From NCBI GenBank assembly GCA_033297205.1, contig MU859169.1, positions 53,520 through 117,519 on the forward strand: 64,000 bases of DNA, in the 5' to 3' direction. Positions 11,914 to 22,408 of the stretch are shown in pieces. Source of the stretch: Pseudoneurospora amorphoporcata (taxonomy: Eukaryota > Ascomycota > Sordariomycetes > Sordariales > Sordariaceae). The notes under the pieces are model-generated. The model searched no databases and was not told where the DNA came from. It was given only the letters and a program-made list of their open reading frames with translations. The position numbers and the translations under genes were made by a program. How positions within the stretch are numbered: the first letter of the stretch is position 1; each line of letters starts with the position of its first letter.

Positions 11914-14339
11914 ATGCGCGACACAAAGATGCGGAACGGTAATCGATCACACGTATCCCATGCTATTCACGGTACTGGCGCCTTTACCGATATGCCCACC
12001 GGAAACTCGGCCGTCGCCGGGTCTAGCTGGCCGACTACCATCCCCATGTCCACCATCCCGGACGAGGCGGATGGGGTAAACTACCAGTACCACATGGCGA
12101 GCGCTCAAGTATTCAGCCAACCACACAACCACGTGTCTGAGAGCGGTAGCGATTACGAAGACGTCGAGGATGAGGAGCACCAACAGCAAGACGGACAAGG
12201 GGAACAAGAAATGGAAGATCACGACGACGGCGGCGAGGGCGAAAATGAGAGCCTATTCTATGGTCATCACTATCTGAGTGCCGATCAAATGCTGGGTCAC
12301 CATCCGCAGCCCTCCTACTACACTGTCATGGACGGTTATATTTCCGACGACGTCGACATGTCTGATGATGCGGGTGCTCCCTTGGTGAACTATTTACAAG
12401 TGGCCAACTTACTCACTAACGACATGGATACCGATGTTTCAGACTCAGGTGGCGAGCATGGCTTTCCATATGAGTTGAGCATGGAGCCCGACAATGAGGA
12501 CTCCGTTAGCATGACCTCCTCTTTATCGGACGAAGAGCAGTTCTCACAGTACCCTCCTGCTCCTCCTGCTCCTTTCACACCCTTCACCCTGGGCTTAGTC
12601 AACCAAATGCTGGCAGCACCTGGCCAAGGCTGGCCGCCTACGACGACCGCGTCACAGGCACAGGTGATAAACAGTATCATCAATACGGTGCATCCCCAAG
12701 TTTCGCCTACAACGTTGCTTGATACCTTTCCTCACCCAACTCACGGTCCCAATTTCCACAACATGACCAGTCTTGGTCCAATCAACTACTGCCTGACCGG
12801 ATTCTTGTATCACTGGGCCCGTCCAGATCCTCGAGGACAGGGAGTGCATCTGCCTAGGGGTCCCTATCCATGGCACAGCAGGATTGCGGACCTCGCTGCC
12901 CAGAAGCTTTCACAGACGCGCTACACAGATCTTGGTGGGGACCAATGTGACTTTCAAGGGGTAAATTGGGAAGAACTAGGGGTGACCAGGCAGGAGGCAC
13001 GGCAACGTCGACTCCTGACCTATCGGAACTATGTCAACGTGCCAGATTCTGATAGATGGGATGTGAGTCTAACAAGCTTTCGACTTCTGCCCCTGCTTGA
13101 ATATATATATACTCACTAGTATCACAGGAAAACTGTCCCGATATTAGCTTACCATGCACCGATAGTTTCTTCCGATTCAAGCGTATGGATTTCAAGTCCA
13201 ATATCAACTTGTCGCACTTTCAGCTACGAAACATCTTGGCGACTACCTCACGTACTAAGGTCTTTTATCCCGGGACCGGCGCTGTACACCAATTCAACCC
13301 GGTCTCGGGGAAAACCCGGATAGTAATGAAGCTCGGCGATGCCCAGGGCTCACATGTTTCCACGATGGCCGCTGGCCACGGCGCCCTGATAGCTGGTAGC
13401 TTCAATGGGGAGTATACACTACGCCATCTGGACTCTGACGAAACAGAGTCATCAGCCTGCCACGAGGGTATCATTACCAGCAACCAAAGCGGCATCACAA
13501 ACCATGCACAAGTCTATCAGGACCGGAATTCGGACCGACCTTTGGTTGGCTTCGCGTCAAACGACGCTGTCTTCCGCGTCTTGGATATCACCACGGAGAA
13601 GTGGCTTTCCCGCGAAGTTTACGACTTCCCACTAAACTGCACGGCAGTTTCTCCAGACCGTCGCCTGCGTGTCGCTGTTGGAGACCATAAGAACGTCTTC
13701 ATCACCACGACCGAGTCGACCCTGGGAGGTGGGAAACCTCAGGTCCTTCAGGAGCTCTCCGGCCATCGTGACCACGGCTTCTCTTGTGCCTGGGCAGACG
13801 ATGGATGGACCATTGCCACAGGTTTTCAGGACAAGGCAATCAAGATCTGGGACGCCCGCCGTTGGACAGACAACAACGGGTCCTCGACGCCAGTATGCAC
13901 CATACGTGCCGAAATGGCCGGTGTCCGGAATCTGCAGTTCTCGCCGATTGGCAGTGGCAAGCGTGTGCTCGTCGCTGCTGAGGAAGCCGACTACATCAAT
14001 ATCCTCGATGCACAGACCTTCCGTTCCAAGCAGACAGTTGACGTCTTCGCTGAGATCGGCGGTGTTTCGTTCACGAATAGCGGGCAAGACCTCACGGTGC
14101 TATGCTATGATCCCACGCGAGGAGGTCTTCTGCAGCTAGAGCGATGTGGAATGGGCCAGGTGATGACACAGGATTTTGACGAGCGAGGCTTGGACTATCG
14201 ATATTATGGGCGGCATTTGGGAGGAAGCAGAGACTCTGACTGGCCACGGTCTTCGTTCACCGAGGAGAAGCGCATCAGGGATAGTGTGGTTTGGAGGACT
14301 CAAAGGCGCGCGGCACTGGCTGAGTTGGAGCCTTTCTGA
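11914..14339 (+). CDS. WD40-repeat protein with acidic N-terminus (C2A9.03-like)
   Basis: Exons 11914-13062 and 13128-14339 join in phase 0 (GTGAGT donor, CACAG acceptor) to give 786 residues. The alternative AG at 13119 breaks the frame. Residues about 70-200 are rich in Asp, Glu, Gln and Ser and look disordered. A conserved block follows near 320-380, with LGGDQCDFQGVNW and a NYVNVPDSDRW stretch. The second exon encodes the beta-propeller, with WD-type strands such as SGHRDHGFSCAWADDGWT and KAIKIWDARRW. This arrangement resembles a fungal family of uncharacterised WD proteins typified by S. pombe C2A9.03; that name is from memory. The biochemical role is unknown. A scaffolding function is the usual expectation for a propeller without enzymatic motifs. 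Confidence 0.85.
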
Positions 14340-16183
14340 GCTTAATCAAAAAAGCCCACAATGGGTCAAGATCGAAGATATATGGGACATTCGCAGAGGG
14401 CTGTGGCACCTCTGCGATAGTTCATGGTTGACGAACAAACAAAAAGAACGTGAGGGTCAACAACATAGGCCGTGTTTACCCTGTGAAGCGTATTCGAGGG
14501 TTTGTTTCACACCATCATTAACCGATTGCGTCTGGCAGGATACATTACCTTACGTTCATGCAACACTATGGAATGGACTACCCGGAAGCGTCATTATAGG
14601 ATGGCAAGCTTTCACTTGTGCTGAGGATAGTGTGGAGCACTAGCTCTGCTAGCTTTTTGTCTTCACAAGCTGGGAAGGAGTGTTTTGGAAGCAGCGACCA
14701 TCGGTACATATTCGGCACTCGACAAAGGAGAATCATCATCATATCAGAGATGGACGACCTTTATAAGCACTTCTGGATGACTGTCTACGGTCAGACCGAC
14801 CGCGCCATCACTATCCCAGGTGTTATTTTTATGGTAGGGCCGACGAGTGGCAAAGAGGAGCATTGCGCGCGGTGTTTGGGGCTAGTTCGGATGAGACGCG
14901 AATGTGTTTTCAGGAGAGCAAGGAAGCCTCCGGTCAGGCACGACAGGTACCTTCATCTTCATCGGATCGCTCTTTCCGTATTAAGGGATGGAAGGAAGGA
15001 GTCACTAGTGTTTCCCACGAAGGAAGGAACTCACCAACGCATATATGGATCTTTATCGCGGGAAGCGTGCGTGTCGATGTGTTATCCTTTATCAAGCATT
15101 CGGTTCAGTTCGATTGCCTTTTCCTTAGCGCGTTAACGATACCTCTGTTTCTCTCTTTTCCGTTTACGTTTGCATTTGGTTCGCATTTGGTTCAGTTTCC
15201 GCGGATACCATCTTGCATGTTATTTTTGCCTCGGTCCTTTGAAGTTTATATTTGTATCTCGGTGGGCAGCGGGTTGCAAGGTGAAATAGGTGCATCTGGT
15301 GAATTCCGAACTTTACTTGTAGGTACGCACATCATTATCAATCTAACACGTTGGTCATCAAGCCGAGATATCATTAGATCTTGCCTTGATTCTCATAGTA
15401 GGCACAAGGAAGGAACCTGTGACTGGCCCAGCTTCTTAGGTTCACCTAGTGTAAATACTACCAGAAACGCGCCTTCCTGCCTGCCTCTAGCTCCTTGCAT
15501 CAAGGTCACCACCATGATCGTACCCGTCTTCATCAGTTGTCAAGACACCCACCCCCCATTGTTTTCAAAGAGGCAAGAGCAAAAGACGCTCAGCTTCCAA
15601 CAACCTGTACTGTCGGGTAGTGCAGTGGTCTACAATGGTGGATGATCTGGTTGGTTCATCTGCCTTAAGTAAGGCTCACAAGCTCGACATGTCCATTCGT
15701 CCCTCCCGCCGTGTGAGCCCATCACCAGATGCAGAAGGGGAAAACATCACAGGTAGGTGAGCGAGTGACACTCAAAGAGAATCATTTAATTAACTCAAGC
15801 ACCAAAAATATATACAACGATAAAAGATAAAAACATTAAGGATCAAGTAGCCAACAAGCCAAAAGTCAAAAACACCATCCCTATATCATACCTGTGAGGA
15901 ATCCTTACTCGATTGCTTGACTAATAGACGCCATATCGTAAGGGAACGAGTAAGCCAACCACCGTTTATCCTTAACCACGAACTAGTGAGCAAGGCTCAT
16001 TAAAGTCCTGTGATATCTGCCTCTTTTCTCAATATTCCCCTGTCCTCTTATACAATAAACTAATTACCCAACACACTACTTATTCAAAATAAGTCAAGTA
16101 GCCCATGGACATCCGTAGGATCCTATCCCAGCTTTGTACGTGCAGAAATGCAAGACCACGTCTCTATAACGATTAACCAAAAT
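14340..16183. other. Convergent 3' intergenic region
   Basis: This spacer lies between the WD40 gene and the transporter gene, which converge here. The right third (about 15780-16180) is AT-rich and is probably the 3' UTR of the transporter. A 260-codon open frame at 14863-15645 is not accepted as a gene; the reasons are in the rejected list. Confidence 0.55.
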
Positions 16184-18482
16184 TCATATATCCCTCATCT
16201 TGGAGGTAGCATACGCCGCCACCAATGAGCTGATAGCCCCAACAAACATGCACACGGCAATCGCATTCGGACCGTCCGTGTTGGCCTGCTCGCTAGGGTG
16301 CGCATCCGTCGCCAGCTCCGGGCTCTTGCCCGGCTCCAGGATGGCAAAGACGATCGTGCTCATAAAGGTCGCGATGAACTGCGGGATGGTGGTGTAGATG
16401 TTGAGAATGCCAAAGTAGATACCGCTCAGCTCGCCGGTTGAGCTGTTTCCTGCGGTGGCGCCGTCCTCAACAGCGCCGATGCTAGCGCCAGCAGGCTCGT
16501 TGACGAAGCGCATTTCGATGCTGCTGGTGGATAATCTCCTGTAGGAAGGGTTGCTGGTGGCGGCTCCTGGGGACATGGGGTCGGGAGCACCGCTGAGCTT
16601 GTTGACCTCGACGCCCAGGAACGTGGTGGGCGCCCACATGGCGATGCTCCAGGGGATGCCGCACAGGGCGACCAGGACGGTGGCGAAGCGGAACGAGGCG
16701 GCGAAGGGGGTCAGAAACATGGCGAAGGCGAACATGAGGTGGCTGGCGATCCAGGCCGAAAGCAGGTCGGGTTTGTACTTGTTGACCGTCTCGACGAGGT
16801 TGGCGATGCTAGCGGGTGGCCGGTGCGTGAACGTGTTGTCCTCGGGCGCGCGGATGAAGGGCGGCAGGATCCAGGCGCTGATGAAGGTCACGGTCGAGTA
16901 GACGGTCAAGGCGGTGCTGCCGATCCGGCCCATGTCGCCCAGGGCGTCGCTCGAACCGTTGGCGTCGACGGGCACATCGTAGCGGAAGTAGGTCTCGCCT
17001 ACCCAGGTGCTGCTGTAGATGATGAATGGGAACCAGCCGATCCAGGACCAGAAGACTGCATAGCAGATGGCGCGGATTCGAGGAGGTAGAGTAATGAGCG
17101 TCGAGACGATTTGGCGTACGACCTTGAAACGACCAGAATGACGACGAGGATCGGGCCGGACAGTGACAAGAACCCGCTCAGTCACCGCCCAACAGGTTAC
17201 GGAAGATGTGACAAGCATCCCGAGAGCGGCGATGACAGTAAGCTGCTTGAATTGTGTATCTCCCAAAGACGTCCCAAAAAGCCCCAGAAGGTCGATCGCG
17301 CCCATGCCGTAACCGATAATATGTCCTAGTGAACCCATACGGCTTGCTAAGGTGAAGTTAGAATAACACAACGTCTAACATGTGATTCGGGGAACTTACC
17401 CCATGCTGCGCCGCTTTGTTGTTTCTGAATCGGCAGCGTATCTACAACCAGACTTCTCGCGCAAGACATGACTTTAAGGAGCACATGCGTTAGTACTGTG
17501 ATGCTAGACCTCAGGAGCATAAGAGCGGGCCTTACCGGCGTTGATCGCAAAGTCAACGCAGTAGAGCGAGAGGACAGCAACAGCAATTGTGCACGCTCTA
17601 GAATATGTCGGATCCCAGATGAAGTAGGACACTATCTCTTTGGTAAAGCCCAGGGCCATGAGAGCCAATGCTGTAATGATGGACCCAACAATGATGACAG
17701 GTCGCCTCCTGCCCCATTTCGACTTTGATTGATCCGCGATGACGCCTATTATCGGTTGTACTATCAAGCCAGATAAAGGTCCGGCAACCCAGACCATCGA
17801 GGTTTGGCCCTTGGTAAGTCCCAGAGAGAGAAGGTAGGGCGTACAGTCTGAACAGCACCTGGTTAGCAATTGTCTCCGAATTCCAGGACCCTATCATTGT
17901 ATCCAGGACTTACAGGTCATTTCAACACCCCATGTGAAGCTGTGAAGATCAAAACGTCAGTAACCTCAAATTGTCCCTCTTTGTCTTCTTCTTCGTGTAT
18001 ACTAACGTGATGCCAACCGAGACGCATGTCAACAAGAGCATGCGCATAGTCTCCGTACTCCCTTTCACCGATGGTGTCCCCCTCCATGTTGACATTTCGA
18101 CGATCTCTCCTTCAGAGTCACTACCACTGTTGTCTTCTTGTTCACCGGAACCCGCCCACTGATTGGGACACAAGCCCTCCTCCTCCTTGCAATGACGGTC
18201 CAGTGACTTTTCCCCTTGGTGAGACGGATTGGCCTGCTCTGTCGGGAACTCGAAATCGGGAAACGGTGGTGCTGAGGTCAGATATATCGGCCGGGGCTCG
18301 AAAGGCGCAGAGACGTGGTCGGGTGTCTTGCCGTCTGTAGGAGCTATCGAATCAGTCATTGTGCCGTCGGGATGTAGGACATGGTGGGCGCACATTGCGT
18401 CCATATCGAGTCTCGGGAGAGGGTATGTGCAGTTGCTGCTGCTGCTCCCTGGTACCGTACGTACGGGATTCGTCGTGCCCAT
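16184..18482 (-). CDS. GPH-family sucrose/maltose:proton symporter-like transporter
   Basis: Five exons on the minus strand: 18482-18007, 17939-17914 (26 nt), 17847-17536, 17471-17400 and 17346-16184. They join with GTTAGT, GTAAGT and GTAAGG donors and clear CTGAC/CTAAC branch sites to give 682 residues. The open frame extends 5' only with a TTG, so the ATG at 18482 is used. The N-terminal 150 residues are hydrophilic and acidic, then about twelve membrane helices follow. Family marks are TWGVEMTYCTPYLLSLGL, which is reconstructed only by splicing the 26-nt exon, WGRRRP after helix 2, and NAVMSCARSLVVDTLP. These place it with plant SUT carriers and the S. pombe maltose carrier Sut1. A plasma membrane proton-coupled disaccharide carrier is inferred; the actual substrate cannot be read from sequence. 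Confidence 0.88.
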
Positions 18483-19978
18483 GGGGTACAGCTTCTGGAT
18501 CTTCAAACTAAAGGAGCTCTGGTGATTTCGCTTACCTAGCAGATGCGCATTACACTAAGCGGGCTGCCTATCCTCAACCGAAAGGGATGGGAGGCGCAAT
18601 GCAAGGAAGGATGGGACTAGAAAGCCTAGGATACGGTTGCGCCTACTGTCGTGGATCGTGCCGCATGCGGTTCAGCCGTTGTACACGCTTTCCGTCTCGG
18701 TCTCAGTTGGGAATGAGGGTTGGTGCTGTTTCGGGAGCACAAGCGATATCTTGGGGGAATTATGCGGCGCGGCAGAAGGGGAGGGTTGAGATAAGGGATC
18801 CTGAACGAGAGGGTTGAAAGCAAAAAGAAAGAAGCAAACGAGGGAGAAAGTTGACAAGGAAAACGAGTGAGGTGGTCAAGAACGACGGATGTTTTAAGAC
18901 GTTTGTCAAGATGGAAATGTTGCGATCCATTAAAAAAAAAAAAAAAAAAAAAAAAAAGGGCCATGCTCGCCTGTCTTATCAGGGCATGGTGTACATACAT
19001 ACACAGGAATGGAACACTGCCGCCCAGCCCTGCGAGCCCCCTAGAGGTACTTAATCTAGTACGCCGTTACGTTTTAGTTACGCTTCCTCTTGTTACCTTT
19101 ACGTACGGGGTTCGTATAGAGGGACAGCCCAGAGTTGCCCAGCGACTTAATTTGGCCATCGGGAGTGAGCCCCGGCGAATGGAACTTGGGGGGTAGTGTA
19201 TGGAAAATGGAAAGGGGTGACGTATCCTCAGTTTCGGGGGGTTGACAGGGGTCTTTCTGGTGATGGTTTCTACGCAGGAGAAAATCATCGCAGCGCATAT
19301 AAAGTCACAGCAAGAAGACTCGGGCCTTGACGCTTCTGATGACAAGGTAAGCACTTTCCATCCATTGACGGCTATAGTAATAGTGGATGTATACGTCCCT
19401 GTCTGCTCCTGTTGTACACTTGCACCTGGACCCCGAAGGACCTCAAATCCGGGTACCGTAGAGGTATATATGGATGCACTATACCGATACACAGCACGGT
19501 AACTTTCACCTGCGCCTTGAGCCAGGGACATTTCATATGCATTGTACCTTGCAGATCTGGAGCGCGTTCTGACACGTGCTTCAGGCTGAGATTGAGGCAG
19601 ATCACCGTTGAGAAGCCATGGAGCATCTTCCGGAAGGATGGGAAAGGGATATCTTTGAAGCCAAATGGAAACCCAATTCGAGGTTATGACGACAACGGTA
19701 CAGTGGTACTTGGCTGCTTAGCTAAAAATCCGGCTTGGGCCGGTGGCCGTCACTCCGACAGGCCGATACCCGACTTGAGCGGGTCGGAGAGCCCCGCCGC
19801 CCGCAGAGCTGTTTTGCTGGGAACCCCCACTGGTCGATCAACGCGGGACGAGGGGCACCCAGTCACACAGACATATCTCCAGTCACCATCTTTTAGCTCC
19901 GATTCAGGAACGTGGGCCTTTTGGTCGCCGTTGGTGGGCTCCATGGTCCTGGATGCGCCAAATCAGGAAAATTCCAAC

Positions 19979-20270
19979 TACAGTCAAGTCTGCAAATAAC
20001 GATATCAAATGTACTGGCCAATCTGATCGCTATACCCAGACTATCGTTACCTCGAGCAGTGCCAAGCACGCCAAGGCAGGCTCAGACAGGTACTCAAGCA
20101 CCAAAAAGTGGCGGCTGAGGTACGGCCAAGGGATAAGTCGGTTATGTTTCCCATCTCTACCACCTAACAGGTATAACGATCACCATACAAATGGAACGGT
20201 GGCGGCCAACTTGAACGTTATACCCAGATTATCGTTATACCTCGTATCGGTATTTGTAGACTTGACTGTA
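19979..20270. mobile_element. MITE-like element, CAGTCAAGTCT ends, TA flanks
   Basis: Imperfect terminal inverted repeats of about 25 bp bound a 292-bp interval, including the TA at each end. The left end reads TACAGTCAAGTCTGCAAATA and the right end is its reverse complement with one difference in that stretch. A CAGT start next to TA is typical of Tc1/mariner termini. Inside are an imperfect direct repeat (19998-20054 and 20175-20244, differing partly by C-to-T changes) and a nested 12-bp inverted repeat (20169-20180 against 20231-20242). There is no transposase frame, so it would be non-autonomous. It ends 329 bp before the his-2 start codon. Confidence 0.65.
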
Positions 20271-20408
20271 ACCTGCCCGTCCAGGACAATCTCCATCTTT
20301 GCTCCCGACGTCCACTTCCATCCGATCCATATTCCACACCAAGCTACAAGGTATGTCATCCACCCCCGCCAGCCCACCTTGTATACTTGAGAGTCTTGTC
20401 CTGATACT

Positions 20409-20414
20409 TGACTC
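20409..20414 (+). promoter_or_regulatory. Candidate CPC-1 (Gcn4-type) site core, TGACTC
   Basis: TGACTC matches the core of the TGACTCA element bound by CPC-1, the cross-pathway control activator of Neurospora amino acid genes. It lies 186 bp before the his-2 ATG, a usual distance. A single hexamer is weak evidence on its own; the functional context is what makes it plausible. Confidence 0.45.
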
Positions 20415-20599
20415 TACCGGGATCTCTTCTTTCAAGTCCTGCCTGTATCCAAGAACTCTCTCTTCTTTGTTTCCAAATCGCAGACTCGACTGACTGTTCA
20501 CATTCAATTTCAGTCCACATACCCTCGACCGACGCCAATTTCTCTTCGCAACCCTTACATACCCAACCTTTTTTGGTCCTCTACACTACGTAGCCCGTC

Positions 20600-21860
20600 A
20601 TGGATTTGGTAAACCAGTTAGTCATGTCCATCCGACCACCGTTGCTCGACGTCTTCGAGCCGACTTCCCGTCGCCGCACATCTACAAGGGCCAGTAAAAA
20701 GGCACACAAGCTGACGTCTTCCAAAGCCTCGAAGGCCGCCTTCTTTTCGCCGTCCCCAAGAGTGAGTCACGACATATTGTACCGAGTGCCCGGTCGAATA
20801 TCTAACGCCACAATCTTTCGCAGAGGGCCGTCTTTTGCAAGCCTGCTTGAACCTCCTCGAGGGCGCCGACATCCAGTTCCGCCGCGAGAACCGCCTCGAT
20901 ATTGCCCTCGTCAAGAACCTCCCCATCGCCCTCGTCTTCCTTCCCGCCGCCGATATTCCGACCTTCGTCGGTGAGGGCCGTGTCGACCTCGGTATTACTG
21001 GCTACGATCAAGTCCAGGAGCACGATGCCGGCGTCCGCGCCGTTGCCCGCGCCCGTCGCCAGAGCGGCGAGTGGAGCACCCAGGACGGTGAGAAGGCTAA
21101 ACCCCAGGGTTGCGATACCGTCATGGAGCTCGGCTTCGGCGCCTGCAGGCTCCAGGTCCAGGTTCCCGTTAAGGGCGAGTATGCTACCGGCAAGGACTTG
21201 ATCGGCAAGAACATTGGTACCAGCTTTGTTCACCTTGCGCAAGAATACTTTGCCCGTCTTGAGCTGGAGCAGGAGGGTCTTGTGGATGCGGATGCCTCCC
21301 AGTTGGCCGGCCGTAAGCTCAAGACTCAGATTATTGAGCTCAGCGGCAGTGTCGAGGCTGCCTGCGCTCTCGGTGTTGCCGACGGCATCGTCGATCTTGT
21401 TGGTGAGTAATTCAGCGCACTCCCCGCAACTCTCCCCAGCCCCTGACGTAGTAGCTGACATATTTACTCCCTGGCAGAGTCCGGAGAGACCATGAAGGCC
21501 GCCGGCCTCATGGCCATCGACACCGTCGTCGACTCCTCCGCCATCCTCATTAAGTCCAAGGCCCCCAGCAACCCCGAGATGGTCGACCTGATCGCGGCCC
21601 GTATTGGTGGCGTTATCACCGCTCAAAAATACGTGCTCTGCCAGTACAACGTTGAGCGCTCCCGTCTGGCCGACGCCACCAAGATCACCCCCGGAAAGCG
21701 CGCCCCCACCGTCACCTCGCTCGAGGCCGAGGGCTGGGTTGCCGTCAGCGCCATGGTCGAGAAGAAGCGCATCGCTACTGTTATGGACGATCTCACCACC
21801 GTTGGTGCTACCGATATTATCGTGCTCGATATCCACAACACCCGTGGCAGCAGGGCGTAA
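20600..21860 (+). CDS. his-2: ATP phosphoribosyltransferase, first step of histidine synthesis
   Basis: The enzyme condenses ATP with PRPP to phosphoribosyl-ATP and is normally feedback-inhibited by histidine. Four exons: 20600-20616 (only 17 nt), 20727-20761, 20824-21402 and 21478-21860, giving 337 residues. The tiny first exon is supported because splicing GTTAGT to AAAG restores MDLVNHLEGRLLFAVPKKGR, which matches the yeast His1 start; reading straight through gives no homologous sequence. Conserved blocks include FLPAADIPTFVGEGRVDLGI, LIGKNIGTSFVHLA and SGSVEAACALG, and the PRPP-binding stretch before ESGETMKAAGL. The C-terminal part after the last intron contains the ACT-like regulatory domain (APTVTSL, EGWVAVSAM). 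Compared with yeast there is an extra stretch of roughly 40 residues near residue 90, rich in Arg, Gln and Lys. In Neurospora this activity is assigned to his-2, linked to nuc-1, consistent with nuc-1 lying 21 kb away. Confidence 0.95.
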
Positions 21861-22408
21861 GGCGTTTGAGATGGGGAAAATTAAATAAAAGGGAAAATTT
21901 CCAAATGGATATGAAAGCATTTAATTGAGCGTACCTCGGAAAACAGAGCGCATCCTTAGATTGAAATGTTGAGGACGAAAAAAATAGCTACGTGTGTACG
22001 GTGTTGGTCTGAGCTTAAGGGGCGAGGACGGGGAAGAAGACGGAGGCTTATGCTTAGCTGATTGTTTCGGTAATCACTCTTAGGTGACGAGAAACGGCGT
22101 TGAGAGTTCACATTATGATCACGGATATCGTGAGGGAACTTGTTCTGGATAGTGCTCGCGCGTCAGGGGATTCATTTGGCAAACGGATATAAAACCCAAA
22201 CGCCTCCCTAACTGTCACTAAGGACCACCAAAACGGTCTATGAAGAAATAAAAGAGGACCAAGACGGCCAGGGAAGAAAAGAGGCCCCAGGAAAAAGGTA
22301 AAGGAACAATGAATACCCATCAAGTATATGTACACATGGAGTAACTGAACTGTTTATGCATTCCTCATACACAAGTAAAGAACTCATCGAGAACATGACC
22401 CAGGCCGT
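21861..22408. other. Convergent 3' spacer (his-2 / src1)
   Basis: About 550 bp between converging genes, expected to hold both 3' UTRs and polyadenylation signals. I see no gene or notable repeat in it. Confidence 0.6.

Larger units (their letters stand above)
18483..20599. other. Divergent promoter region (transporter / his-2)
   Basis: About 2.1 kb shared by the divergent transporter and his-2 genes. It holds a 26-bp A tract at 18932-18957, an inverted-repeat element at 19979-20270 and a TGACTC core at 20409-20414. No gene is supported; the open frames at 19412-19999 and 19953-20390 lack domains and overlap the repeat element. Confidence 0.6.

Noticed and set aside
14863..15645. 260-codon open frame on the plus strand downstream of the WD40 gene
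   Set aside because: No recognisable domain, composition like translated spacer, no conserved splice context, and it lies in a 3' intergenic region. It could be re-examined with RNA-seq.
18932..18957. A26 run as the tail of a processed retrocopy
   Set aside because: No coding similarity lies upstream of it and no target-site duplication is visible. Comparable homopolymers occur in many spacers here.
20802..21920. 372-codon open frame antisense to his-2
   Set aside because: It is a shadow of the GC-rich third positions of his-2; the sense strand is clearly the conserved enzyme.
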